DNA of 64,000 nt from contig JAFUTQ010000021.1 of the NCBI GenBank assembly GCA_017484135.1, forward strand, positions 1-64,000, written 5' to 3'. The notes beneath the pieces are model-generated. The model made no database searches, had not been told where the DNA came from, and saw only the letters and a program-made list of their open reading frames with translations. This stretch comes from Lachnospiraceae bacterium. GTDB taxonomy: Bacteria; Bacillota; Clostridia; Lachnospirales; Lachnospiraceae. Positions 1 through 8,346 of the stretch are shown one piece after another. Position 1 is the stretch's first letter, and the number at the start of each line of letters is the position of its first letter. The translations under genes were made by a program, and so were the position numbers.

Positions 1-42
1 ATAGGTACAACTCCTTTCTGGGAAGTGGTGGATTGTTTTTCG

Positions 43-137
43 ACAACTCAATTTTACCACAAACCAGTGAGGAGTTGTTCTATTTTGTAACAAAAAGAAT
101 GCCGATTTTATGCGGCTTCTGGCGTTTCGCAAACGCC
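43..137 (+). other. Leader with small inverted repeats upstream of the ECF gene
   Basis: The leader contains ACAACTC at 43-49 facing GAGTTGT at 72-78, and a 7-bp hairpin GGCGTTT/AAACGCC at 121-137. No T-tract follows the second hairpin, so it is not an intrinsic terminator. I cannot match either structure to a known riboswitch; this may be a regulatory leader or chance. Confidence 0.25.
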
Positions 138-172
138 TAACGCAGAACAAGGTATGAGAGGAGAAAATGTAA

Positions 173-727
173 ATGAAATTGAAATTCGGAATTAAGGAAG
201 TAGTTGCAACCGGAGTATCCACCGCATTATTTGTGGCCTTGACGGAAATACAGATCCCGCTGGGATTTATTCCGAATACCGCATTGCAGCCCAGAGCGGC
301 ACTGCTGGTATTTATCTCGGCAGTCTTTGGACCGATTGTGGGCGCACTGACCGGATTCATCGGACATGCATTGGGTGACGCGCTGTTTTATGGAAGCGTC
401 TGGTGGAGTTGGGTGTTCCCGGAAGCAGTGCTTGGTGTTCTGGTTGGTCTGTTTGCAAACAAGTATGCCATCCGGGAAGGCGGATTCGGTGGAAAGCAGA
501 TCGCACTTTTCAATGTGGTACAGATCCTCGGCAATGCAATTGCATGGATTCTGGTTGCTCCGGTGCTGGATATTTTAATCTATGCAGAGCCTGCCAACAA
601 AGTCTTTGCCCAGGGCTTTTGGGCGTTTCTGGGAAATATTGTGATCGCCGGTGTGCTGGGAAGTCTCATCGCAGTGGGATATTCCAAGATTGGCGCAAGG
701 TCTTCCAGCTTACGACAGGAAAAATAA
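173..727 (+). CDS. ECF transporter S component, UPF0397 family
   Basis: This is the substrate-binding membrane subunit of an energy-coupling factor vitamin importer. The 184-residue protein is almost entirely hydrophobic, with about five or six membrane segments, and carries the family hallmark FGPIVGALTGFIGHALGD near residues 48-65. UPF0397 (Pfam ECF-ribofla_trS) proteins are named as riboflavin-type S components, but the substrate is not firmly known. A GAGAGGAG ribosome binding site precedes the ATG. The ATPase and EcfT genes follow directly, giving a complete S-A-T operon, although the A gene is disrupted. Because the window also has a riboswitch-controlled riboflavin synthesis operon, riboflavin import is plausible here but unproven. 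Confidence 0.85.
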   Translation: MKLKFGIKEVVATGVSTALFVALTEIQIPLGFIPNTALQPRAALLVFISAVFGPIVGALTGFIGHALGDALFYGSVWWSWVFPEAVLGVLVGLFANKYAIREGGFGGKQIALFNVVQILGNAIAWILVAPVLDILIYAEPANKVFAQGFWAFLGNIVIAGVLGSLIAVGYSKIGARSSSLRQEK

Positions 728-731
728 CAAA

Positions 732-2451
732 ATGACCCCGATGATAGAATTTGAAGATTTCACATTTAAATATCGTGCCCAGATGGAGCCGACGCTTTGC
801 GACATCAACCTGAAGATCTGTCCCGGAGAGAAGGTGCTGATCGTGGGACCGTCGGGCTCGGGGAAGTCAACGCTGGCACACTGCATCAATGGGCTGGTGC
901 CCTTTTCCTACAGCGGAGAGATTCACGGTACCTACCGCGTAAAGGGACAGGATCCCTCGCAGCTTGGGATCTTTGGGCTGTCAAAATCCGTAGGCACGGT
1001 GCTGCAGGATACGGACGGTCAGTTCGTGGGGCTGACGGTGGCGGAGGACATCGCCTTTGCTCTGGAAAATGACAGCGTGCCGGAACGACAGATGCATGAC
1101 CGGGTGCAGCAGGCGGCGGATACCGTGGATGTGGGCGCGCTGCTTATCCATGCGCCGGGAGAGCTGTCCGGCGGACAGAAGCAGCGGGTATCCATGGCGG
1201 GAGTCATGGTGAGCGATGTGGACATTCTGCTGTTTGATGAGCCGCTTGCCAATCTGGATCCGGCCACCGGCAAGAAAACGATTGCACTGATCGACCGGAT
1301 CCGAAACGAATACGGGAAGACGGTGGTCATCATTGAGCATCGGCTGGAGGATGCACTGTATCGGGATGTGGATCGGATCATTGTGGTGTCGGAGGGAAGA
1401 ATTGTCGCAGACACTTCACCGGATGAGCTGCTGGCACAGGATGTGCTGGAGCGGTGTGGAATCAGGGAGCCGCTTTATCTTACTGCATTAAAGCATGCGG
1501 GCTGCAGGATTCGGAAAGAGGATCATCCGAGCCACATTGAGACGATGGATCCGGTAAACTACAGACAACAGGTACAGGAATGGTTTGCAAAGACGGAAGG
1601 CAGACAGCCGGAGTCGGCGCGGGATGAGATCCTACATGTGAAGGATCTCTGTTTTTCGTACACGGAAAATATTCCGGTGTTGGAAAATATTTCCTTTTCC
1701 ATCGGAAAGGGAGAGATGATCAGTATTGTGGGTAAAAACGGAGCCGGAAAATCCACGCTGTCCGCTTTGATCTGCGGATTTTATGAGCCGGATCGGGGCA
1801 GCATTTTTTTGCATGGCTCGGATATCGCAAAGCTCTCCATCAAGGAACGGGGAGAGCACATCGGGGCTGGTCATGCAGAGTCCCAATCAGATGATCAGCA
1901 AGCCCATGATCTATGATGAGGTCGCGCTGGGACTTCGGGTAAGAGGGCTGCCGGAGGAGGAGATCCGGGAAAAGGTGTATGCGACGCTTAAGATCTGCGG
2001 CCTTTATCCGTTTCGAAACTGGCCGGTGTCCGCATTAAGCTTCGGACAGAAGAAACGGGTGAGCATTGCTTCCGTACTGGTGATGAATCCTGAGATTCTC
2101 ATATTGGATGAACCGACTGCCGGACAGGATTACCGGCACTATACGGAGATCATGGAATTTCTAAAGGAACTGAATGAGCGTCATGGGATCACGATTCTCA
2201 TGATTACCCATGACATGCATTTGATGCTGGAGTATACAAGGCGGGCCATTGTGATCGCGGATGGGCGGCTTCTTGCTGATGCGAGCCCGGCGAAAATCCT
2301 GACCAATGAGGAGCTTGCCGATGAGGCGTATCTGAAAAAGACATCGCTCTATGACCTCGCTCTTGCCTGCGGAATTGAGGAGCCGGCAGAGCTTGTGGAG
2401 CATTTTATTGCTTGCGAGAGACAGAAACGACTGCAGGAAAGGGAGGCATAG
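732..2451 (+). pseudogene. ECF double ATPase (EcfA-type), split by a 1-nt frameshift
   Basis: This would be the energising subunit, with two fused ABC ATPase domains in one chain of about 572 residues, typical for the partner of UPF0397 S components. The first domain is intact: Walker A GPSGSGKST, signature LSGGQKQR, Walker B ILLFDEP. The second starts normally with Walker A GKNGAGKST, then the frame ends at 1916. The rest (VMQSPNQM..., signature LSFGQKKR, Walker B ILILDEP) continues in the +1 frame to 2451. The change maps to the four-G run at 1863-1866; removing one G restores the expected IGLVMQSPN reading. The start is set at 732, five bases after the upstream stop. It is either a real frameshift mutation or a homopolymer sequencing error. 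Confidence 0.85.
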
Positions 2452-2454
2452 GAA

Positions 2455-3282
2455 TTGTCCAGAGTGTTGTCATATGAAAAAAAGGATACATGGATTCATG
2501 AGCTTTCCGGCGTCACCAAGCTGATCTTTTTTCTGCTGTGGTCGATCGTCAGTATGATGACCTATGACACCAGAGTGCTTCTTGTCATGCTGGTGTGCAG
2601 TCTCGTGATCTTTGCAGTTTCAAAGACACAGTGGCGGCAGGTGGGAACGGTGTTCAAATTCATTTTGCTGTTCCTCTGCTTAAATCTTTTGGCGATTTTT
2701 TTCTTTTCGCCGGATCAGGGGAAGAAGATATACGGAACCAAAACGGTGCTTATGCATCTGTTTGGACATTATGATCTGACAGCAGAGCAGCTGTTTTATG
2801 AATTTAACGTGATGATCAAATACTTTACGGTAATTCCGGCGGTGTTTATGTTTATCGTGACGACCAATCCCAGTGAGTTCGCAGCATCCCTTAACCGGAT
2901 CGGAGTCAGCTACAAAATCGGGTATGCCATTGCGATTGCACTTCGGTATATTCCCGATGTGCAGGGGGATTTTCAAAAGATCAGACACGCCCAGGAAGCG
3001 CGGGGAATCGAGATGTCTTCGAAGGCTTCCTTTGGAAAGCGTGTGAAAAACATGGCGGCGATTCTGTTTCCGCTGATCTTTTCCAGCATGGATCGGATTG
3101 ATGTGGTCAGCAATGCAATGGAGCTCCGAGGATTTGGAAAGCATCGGAAACGTACCTGGTACATGGGGATGCCGTTGAAACGAAATGATTATTTGACGAT
3201 TGCAGCGACGGTGATATTTGCAGCTGCGGCACTCGCGGTAACGTATTATGACGGAAATCGTTTTTATAATCCCTTCGTGTAA
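2455..3282 (+). CDS. ECF transporter T component (EcfT/CbiQ family)
   Basis: This is the membrane scaffold that couples the ATPases to the S component in an ECF importer. The 275-residue protein has about five membrane segments and the two short Arg-Gly coupling motifs typical of EcfT: EARG near residue 183 and ELRG near residue 223. The start is TTG, supported by GGGAGG at 2441-2446 with eight bases of spacing and by its position four bases past the ATPase stop. It ends one base from the convergent aldehyde dehydrogenase stop, with no terminator between them. If the upstream ATPase frameshift is real, this subunit would lack its normal partner unless a shared EcfA is made elsewhere. Confidence 0.88.
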   Translation: MSRVLSYEKKDTWIHELSGVTKLIFFLLWSIVSMMTYDTRVLLVMLVCSLVIFAVSKTQWRQVGTVFKFILLFLCLNLLAIFFFSPDQGKKIYGTKTVLMHLFGHYDLTAEQLFYEFNVMIKYFTVIPAVFMFIVTTNPSEFAASLNRIGVSYKIGYAIAIALRYIPDVQGDFQKIRHAQEARGIEMSSKASFGKRVKNMAAILFPLIFSSMDRIDVVSNAMELRGFGKHRKRTWYMGMPLKRNDYLTIAATVIFAAAALAVTYYDGNRFYNPFV

Positions 3283-3283
3283 A

Positions 3284-4657
3284 TTATTTCAAAAACATCC
3301 CCAAAAGTCTGCGGTATAATTCCCGGCTGTACGGCTGGTATCTCATGGGCAGATCCATCCAGGTCTTTTTGTCCAGAATACTCTTGGTGTGGGAAAAGGC
3401 TTCAAAGCCATCCCGACCGTGATAGGAGCCCATGCCGCTTTCTCCGACTCCTCCGAATCCCATCTCGCTGGTGGCAAGATGCACCACCACGTCATTGATA
3501 CAGCCGCCGCCGTAGGATATGCGCCCGGTGATTTCCCGGATATGTTTTTTGTATTCCGAGAAAATATAAAGTGCCAACGGTTTTTGTCTGCCGGAAAGAA
3601 TCTCAAACACATCCTCAAAGTTCTGATAGGTCAGGATCGGCAGGATCGGACCGAATATTTCTTCTCCCATGACCGCATCGTCAAAGGTGACATGATCCAA
3701 AACGGTGGGCGCGATCTGGAGGGTATCGGGATTTGCCTCTCCGCCGGTCACAAGCTTACCGGAATCGATCAGTCCCATGAGCCGATCAAAATGCTTTTGG
3801 TTTACGATCTTTCCGTAATCCGCATTTTCTAAGGGATGTTCCCCGTATTGTTTTTTGATCTGCGCACAGATTTCTTCCACAAGCTGATCCTTGATCGCGC
3901 TGTCACAAAGGATATAGTCGGGGGCAACGCAGGTCTGACCGCAGTTTAAGAATTTTCCGAATACAATGCGCTTTGCTGCCAGCTTTAGCTTTGCAGTCTG
4001 ATCTACGATACAGGGACTTTTTCCGCCGAGCTCAAGAACCGCAGGAGTCAGGGTTTCCGCGGTGTGGCGGAGCACCTCTTTGCCTACATTCTGGCTGCCC
4101 GTAAAGAACACAAAGTCAAACTTTTGTTCCAGCAGCCGGGCATTTTCTTTTCTGCCCCCGGTGACAACGGCTACATATTCCGGCGCAAAACATTCCGTAA
4201 TGATCTTTTCAATCACACGGCTTGTGGCAGGGGAATATGCACTTGGTTTCACGACCGCTGTATTTCCGGCAGCGATCGCGTCGCAAAGCGGCTCCATGGT
4301 CAAAAGGAAGGGATAGTTCCACGGGCTCATAATCAGAACATTGCCGTAGGGCGTGGGCTTTTTGATGCTTGTCGCTGCAAACTGGGTCAGCGGCGTACGG
4401 ACGATTTTGCGTTTCGCATACCGTTTGGTGTGCCGGATCATATAGGTGATTTCGCTGAGCACCAGTCCCGATTCACACATAAAACCTTCAAAGCTGCTTT
4501 TTCCGAGGTCGGCGGTTAAGGAAGCCAGAATCTCATCTTCATATTTTTTGATGGCAGCGTGCATTTTTTTTAACATCGCAATGCGGAAGCTGACGGGAAG
4601 GGTTGCCCCGCTTGAAAAATATGTTCTCTGCTTTTCTAAAATAATTTCGATTTCCAT
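3284..4657 (-). CDS. Aldehyde dehydrogenase, class 3 / YwdH-like
   Basis: This is a cytosolic NAD(P)-dependent oxidoreductase that converts aldehydes to acids. The 457-residue product contains the conserved Glu motif LELGGKSPC and the catalytic Cys motif LNCGQTCVAPDY, the pattern of the class 3 / fatty aldehyde dehydrogenase subgroup. The reading frame is open further upstream, but GGAG in front of the ATG at 4657 and the usual family N-terminus place the start there. It follows the iron alcohol dehydrogenase by five bases, so the two are co-transcribed under the MarR gene. The pairing suggests an alcohol-aldehyde-acid route or aldehyde detoxification; the substrate cannot be read from sequence. 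Confidence 0.9.
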   Translation of the reverse strand: MEIEIILEKQRTYFSSGATLPVSFRIAMLKKMHAAIKKYEDEILASLTADLGKSSFEGFMCESGLVLSEITYMIRHTKRYAKRKIVRTPLTQFAATSIKKPTPYGNVLIMSPWNYPFLLTMEPLCDAIAAGNTAVVKPSAYSPATSRVIEKIITECFAPEYVAVVTGGRKENARLLEQKFDFVFFTGSQNVGKEVLRHTAETLTPAVLELGGKSPCIVDQTAKLKLAAKRIVFGKFLNCGQTCVAPDYILCDSAIKDQLVEEICAQIKKQYGEHPLENADYGKIVNQKHFDRLMGLIDSGKLVTGGEANPDTLQIAPTVLDHVTFDDAVMGEEIFGPILPILTYQNFEDVFEILSGRQKPLALYIFSEYKKHIREITGRISYGGGCINDVVVHLATSEMGFGGVGESGMGSYHGRDGFEAFSHTKSILDKKTWMDLPMRYQPYSRELYRRLLGMFLK

Positions 4658-4662
4658 GTGAT

Positions 4663-5862
4663 TTATTCTCCAACCATGACATAAAATTTTTCCAGCTCCT
4701 TTGCGTCCATAAGCTTTGGAACGGGATATAACGGATTTGCTTCCCTTGCGGCATGCCTTGCCATTTTCGGAATGTCTTCTTTTTGGATTCCGGGTAAGCA
4801 TTCGGGGATGGACATATTTTTATTCAGGGTGCGGATTGCAGCAATAAATTTTTTCGCACCGTCTTCGCAGGTGTCAGCTTCTGACACAACTCCGGCTGCA
4901 ATTCCTAAGGTATAAAGCTTTTTGTAGATGGTTTTTCCGTAATCCTCAAGCACGATGGGCATGAGCACCGAGTTTGCAAGCCCGTGGGCAATATTGTACT
5001 GACCGCCCAGACTGTGTGCGACTCCGTGGATGTAGCCGACATAGGATTTGGAGAAGGCCACGCCTGCTTTGTATGCTGCAGTCAGCATATTTTTGCGGGC
5101 AGCGGCATTTTTTCCGTCATGATAGGCCGTTTCAATATTTTCAAAAATCAATTTTACAGCTTCCAGCGATAATTGCCTCGTCTCCTTGCTGGTTGAGCCG
5201 CCGATAAAGGCTTCCACCGCGTGGGTCAGAGCATCCATTCCGGTGGTGGCGGTCAGTGCCGGCGGCAGCGTGTAGGTTACGGTCGGGTCAAGAATGGCAT
5301 AAGACGGAATCAGGGTAAAGTTGTTCATGGTGTATTTATGCCTGGTCTCGCTGTCGGTGATCACCGCAGTGACCGTGACCTCGCTTCCGGTTCCTGCCGT
5401 TGTGGGAATGGCAACCAGTGTGGGAATCTTGCGATGCACGCGAAGCATGCCCTTTAACTGATCCAGGCTTTTCTTCGGATAAGCCGCCCTTGCACCTACT
5501 GCCTTGGCACAGTCCATCGAGGAACCGCCGCCGAAGGCAATCAGCGCCTCACAATTTTGCGCCTGATAGATTTGGAATGCCTCTTCCACATTGTGTACGG
5601 TGGGATTTGGCTTTGTTTCGTCATAAACCGCACAGTTGACATGCATTTCCCGTAAGATTTTTTCCAGACCTTCGGTAATGCCGTTTTCACGCAGGACTTT
5701 ATCGGTTACAAGCAATACGGATTTGATCTGCTCCGTTTCCATAATCTCCCTTATGCCATCGATTGCTTCATATACCTTTGGCTCGCGGTACGGCAGGATT
5801 GGCAATGCCAGATGAAAGGCAAATTGATAAGTTCTGCAGAATGCTTTTTTTACAATGTTCAT
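4663..5862 (-). CDS. Iron-containing alcohol dehydrogenase
   Basis: This group III alcohol dehydrogenase interconverts alcohols and aldehydes with NAD(P). The 399-residue protein shows the nucleotide-binding GGGSSMDCAKAVG near residue 112, the PTTAGTGSE motif, and metal-ligand histidines in TGMDALTHAVEAF and IHGVAHSLGG...AHGLAN. Length and motif order match the family. Its ATG overlaps the MarR stop codon by four bases (ATGA), so translation is likely coupled. The aldehyde dehydrogenase follows directly. Expression should be controlled by the MarR repressor at the shared promoter near 6.35 kb. Confidence 0.93.
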   Translation of the reverse strand: MNIVKKAFCRTYQFAFHLALPILPYREPKVYEAIDGIREIMETEQIKSVLLVTDKVLRENGITEGLEKILREMHVNCAVYDETKPNPTVHNVEEAFQIYQAQNCEALIAFGGGSSMDCAKAVGARAAYPKKSLDQLKGMLRVHRKIPTLVAIPTTAGTGSEVTVTAVITDSETRHKYTMNNFTLIPSYAILDPTVTYTLPPALTATTGMDALTHAVEAFIGGSTSKETRQLSLEAVKLIFENIETAYHDGKNAAARKNMLTAAYKAGVAFSKSYVGYIHGVAHSLGGQYNIAHGLANSVLMPIVLEDYGKTIYKKLYTLGIAAGVVSEADTCEDGAKKFIAAIRTLNKNMSIPECLPGIQKEDIPKMARHAAREANPLYPVPKLMDAKELEKFYVMVGE

Positions 5863-6308
5863 TGTTCCGGTAACCCCTCTCTACTGATTTCTTTTAGATT
5901 ATTTGACATAATCCCAAGCACCTCAAAAAAAACGTCCCGTTTTTCGTCAGAAACACCTTTTTCGGTAAGCTCCACGGCAAGGGTGGCTTTGCTGCTGATA
6001 TCCTGTGCGGCGTTTTTGCCTGCTTCGGTCAGAATCAGGTTTGCCCGGTAGAAATTTTTGCCCTCCCGTTTCAGAAAGCCTTTTTCCTCCATTGCCGCAA
6101 TGGTTCTTGATATTTCTGCCTTATCCTTGCTGCACAGCTCGCAGAGCCTCGAGGCAGTGACATCCCCGTCGCAGCGGTAAATCGTCACAAGCGTAATTGC
6201 ATAGGCACCCTTCAGCCCGTATTTTTTCATTTCTTCTGCGGCAATCTTATTCCAATATCTTGAAATATTGAAAATTGCCAGTGAAAATTGTTCAAATCTG
6301 TCGATCAT
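5859..6308 (-). CDS. MarR family transcriptional regulator
   Basis: This 149-residue winged-helix regulator is the first gene of the operon. Its central part (around residues 45-100) carries the helix-turn-helix and the charged wing, including ASRLCELCSKDKAEISRTI and an EKGFLKREG wing. It overlaps the alcohol dehydrogenase gene by four bases. A sigma-70-type promoter and a perfect 6-2-6 palindrome lie just upstream, with the palindrome at the expected transcription start, which fits autorepression as is common for MarR proteins. The ligand is unknown; an aldehyde, alcohol or phenolic compound would fit the operon. Confidence 0.9.
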   Translation of the reverse strand: MIDRFEQFSLAIFNISRYWNKIAAEEMKKYGLKGAYAITLVTIYRCDGDVTASRLCELCSKDKAEISRTIAAMEEKGFLKREGKNFYRANLILTEAGKNAAQDISSKATLAVELTEKGVSDEKRDVFFEVLGIMSNNLKEISREGLPEQ

Positions 6309-6329
6309 TGGTGTCTTCCTTTTTGAGAT

Positions 6330-6343
6330 GTTGAAAGTTCAAC
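6330..6343. promoter_or_regulatory. Candidate MarR operator palindrome
   Basis: GTTGAA-AG-TTCAAC is a perfect 6-2-6 inverted repeat. It sits 7-8 bases downstream of the -10 box of the minus-strand promoter, covering the expected transcription start, so a bound repressor would block initiation. MarR family sites are usually palindromes of this size. Confidence 0.6.
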
Positions 6344-6350
6344 TTCTTGC

Positions 6351-6379
6351 ATTATATGGAAAACTTGTTAAAATGTCAA
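6351..6379 (-). promoter_or_regulatory. Consensus sigma-70 promoter of the marR-adh-aldh operon
   Basis: On the minus strand there is TTGACA (6374-6379), exactly 17 bases, then TATAAT (6351-6356). Both hexamers are perfect consensus, implying strong transcription when not repressed. Confidence 0.85.
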
Positions 6380-6396
6380 GGAGTAAGTTTTACAAT
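6368..6396 (+). promoter_or_regulatory. Candidate promoter of vanR-vanS
   Basis: TTAAAA (6368-6373), 17 bases, TACAAT (6391-6396), about 30 bases before vanR. Its -35 box abuts the -35 box of the divergent MarR promoter (6374-6379), so polymerases at the two promoters would interfere with each other. Confidence 0.5.
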
Positions 6397-6428
6397 GAGA
6401 AACACCAAACGAAAGGAGACAACGCCGG

Positions 6429-7148
6429 ATGGCGGTGAAGCGAACCATGGGAGAGCATATTTTAGTGGTGGATGATGAGAAGGAGATCGCCGATCTTCTG
6501 GAGGTCTATCTGAAAAATGACGGATACACCGTATCGAAATTTTATAACGGGATGGACGCGCTGCGCTGCATCGAACATACCGAACCGGATCTGGCGATTC
6601 TGGATGTCATGCTGCCGGATATCGACGGATTTCATATTTGTCAGAAGATCCGTGAGAAGCATTTTTATCCGGTGATCATGCTTACCGCGAAGATCGAGGA
6701 TGGGGACAAGATCATGGGGCTGACGATCGGGGCGGATGATTATATTACCAAGCCTTTCAATCCGTTGGAGGTCGTAGCCAGAGTAAAAACACAGCTCCGG
6801 CGGTATACGAAATATAATACCACTGCGGCAAAGCAGCAGACCGAAACCAGTGAGTACGACATCCGAGGACTGCTCATCAACAAGGAAAATCACAAGTGTA
6901 TCCTGTTTGGAAAAGAGTTGTCCCTTACTCCCATCGAGTTCTCGATTCTTTGGTATCTCTGTGAACATCAGGGGGTTGTGGTGTCCTCCGAGGAGCTGTT
7001 CGAGGCAGTCTGGGGCGAACAATATTACAATAGCAACAATACGGTCATGGCGCATATCGGCCGGCTGAGAGAGAAAATGAATGAGCCGGCGAAAAAACCG
7101 AAATTTATCAAAACAGTGTGGGGGGTGGGATATACCATTGAAAAATAA
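6429..7148 (+). CDS. vanR: VanR-type response regulator (OmpR/PhoB family)
   Basis: This DNA-binding response regulator probably switches the adjacent VanG-type genes. The receiver domain (about residues 10-122) has the acidic pair in ILVVDDE, phosphoacceptor Asp59 in AILDVMLPD, and the IGADDYITKPF motif that closely resembles VanR proteins. A winged-helix output domain fills residues 140-237 and ends with VWGVGYTIEK. GAAAGGAG precedes the ATG with ten bases of spacing; an in-frame ATG at 6447 is an alternative start. The stop overlaps the start of the kinase gene, as in known vanRS pairs. That it senses vancomycin is inferred from neighbours. Confidence 0.85.
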   Translation: MAVKRTMGEHILVVDDEKEIADLLEVYLKNDGYTVSKFYNGMDALRCIEHTEPDLAILDVMLPDIDGFHICQKIREKHFYPVIMLTAKIEDGDKIMGLTIGADDYITKPFNPLEVVARVKTQLRRYTKYNTTAAKQQTETSEYDIRGLLINKENHKCILFGKELSLTPIEFSILWYLCEHQGVVVSSEELFEAVWGEQYYNSNNTVMAHIGRLREKMNEPAKKPKFIKTVWGVGYTIEK

Positions 7149-8235
7149 AAGAAAAAGAAATTATTCCCGGTTGTCACGCCGGATCATGATCCGGTATATC
7201 CTGTCCTGCATGACCATCCTTTTGGTCCTGCTGGGTGGCTATTTCCTTGCATGGTTTATTTGTGAGTATTTTTTTGTCTGGTATGCAGATGACCCTGTTT
7301 ACGGAATGTTGAAGGCGCTTCAGACATTGTCACCTTTTCTTATCGCCCTTGTCTTTTTGATTGGCGTGCCGGTATCCGCATACTTTGCGATCCGGAAAAC
7401 ACTGCAGTATTTAGATGATGTGATCGATGTGGCAATGAACCTTTCCCATCCGACGGAAGAGTCCATCGTACTTCCGGGAGAACTGAGCGATGTTCAGAAT
7501 GAGCTGAATCTGGCAAGGGAACAGGCACTGCGCAATATCGCTGCCGCCAATGATGCCATACAGCGAAAAAACGATCTGATCATGTATCTGGCGCACGACC
7601 TCAAGACACCGCTTGCTTCTGTAATTGGTTATCTGACGCTGCTTCATGATGAGAAGGAAATATCGGACGAGCTGAGGGAAAAATATCTTGGAATTACACT
7701 GGGGAAGGCAGAACGGCTGGAGGATCTGATCAATGAGTTCTTTGAAATCGCGCGCTTTAACCTGTCAAACATCACGCTGCAATATAGCAAAATCAACCTG
7801 ACTCGTATGCTGGAGCAGACCGTATATGAATTTGCCCCGATGCTTCAGGAGAAAAATCTGACGTGTGAGTTAGACATTGGGGAGAATACGATGTTAAACT
7901 GCGATGCCGAAAAGCTCCAGCGTGTATTTGACAATATTCTGCGAAATGCAGTGCTCTACAGCTACCGCGATTCGAGCATTCATATCGCGATGGAATGGCA
8001 GGAGAAAACGGTCGTTTTGAAATTTACAAACCACGGAGATACGATTTCGCAGGAAAAGCTGAACCGGATCTTTGAACAATTTTACCGCTTGGATGCCGCG
8101 CGGGGAACCGACATCGGCGGCGCAGGATTAGGACTTGCGATTGCAAAGCAGATCGTGGAGCTTCATGGCGGAACGATTGCGGCAAACAGTGAGAATGAGC
8201 TGGTGGAGTTTACGGTCGAGCTGCCTGTCTCGTAA
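7138..8235 (+). CDS. vanS: VanS-type sensor histidine kinase
   Basis: This membrane histidine kinase is the partner of the preceding response regulator. Counting from a TTG at 7138, it has 365 residues: two membrane segments (about 19-45 and 65-86) with a very short external loop, a dimerisation and phosphotransfer domain with His153 in MYLAHDLKTP, and an ATPase domain with N box, GGAGLGLAIAK and a C-terminal ELPVS. The YLAHD(L/I)KTPL...IGYL pattern is strikingly VanS-like. The TTG follows a GGGGGTGGG stretch and overlaps the vanR stop; the frame stays open upstream to an ATG at 7081, which lacks a ribosome binding site. The short sensor loop suits detection of a signal at the membrane surface. 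Confidence 0.85.
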   Translation: MKNKRKRNYSRLSRRIMIRYILSCMTILLVLLGGYFLAWFICEYFFVWYADDPVYGMLKALQTLSPFLIALVFLIGVPVSAYFAIRKTLQYLDDVIDVAMNLSHPTEESIVLPGELSDVQNELNLAREQALRNIAAANDAIQRKNDLIMYLAHDLKTPLASVIGYLTLLHDEKEISDELREKYLGITLGKAERLEDLINEFFEIARFNLSNITLQYSKINLTRMLEQTVYEFAPMLQEKNLTCELDIGENTMLNCDAEKLQRVFDNILRNAVLYSYRDSSIHIAMEWQEKTVVLKFTNHGDTISQEKLNRIFEQFYRLDAARGTDIGGAGLGLAIAKQIVELHGGTIAANSENELVEFTVELPVS

Positions 8236-8291
8236 GAAAATCGTAGGAATTTCTGCGGAAAATCTGTGGAAAGCTTTGGGAAGAAACAAAG

Positions 8292-8344
8292 AAAAAGCCT
8301 CCTTGCTTTGGATACAGTAAAGGTATCCGGGCAAGGAGGTTTTT
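8292..8344 (+). terminator. Terminator-like hairpin sequestering the vanG ribosome binding site
   Basis: CCTCCTTGC (8298-8306) pairs with GCAAGGAGG (8331-8339), and GGATAC (8310-8315) pairs with GTATCC (8323-8328), around a 7-base loop. Five A residues precede and five T residues follow the stem. It has the form of an intrinsic terminator after vanRS, but its 3' arm is also the perfect Shine-Dalgarno of vanG, three bases short of which the T-tract runs into the ATG region. Confidence 0.75.
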
Positions 8345-8346
8345 AT

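Noticed and set aside
121..137. Hairpin before the ECF S component as a riboswitch
   Set aside because: It is only a 7-bp stem without conserved aptamer sequence or expression platform.
1860..1870. Programmed ribosomal frameshift in the ECF ATPase
   Set aside because: No stimulatory hairpin or internal Shine-Dalgarno is seen, and such control is not known for this family. Mutation or sequencing error is simpler.
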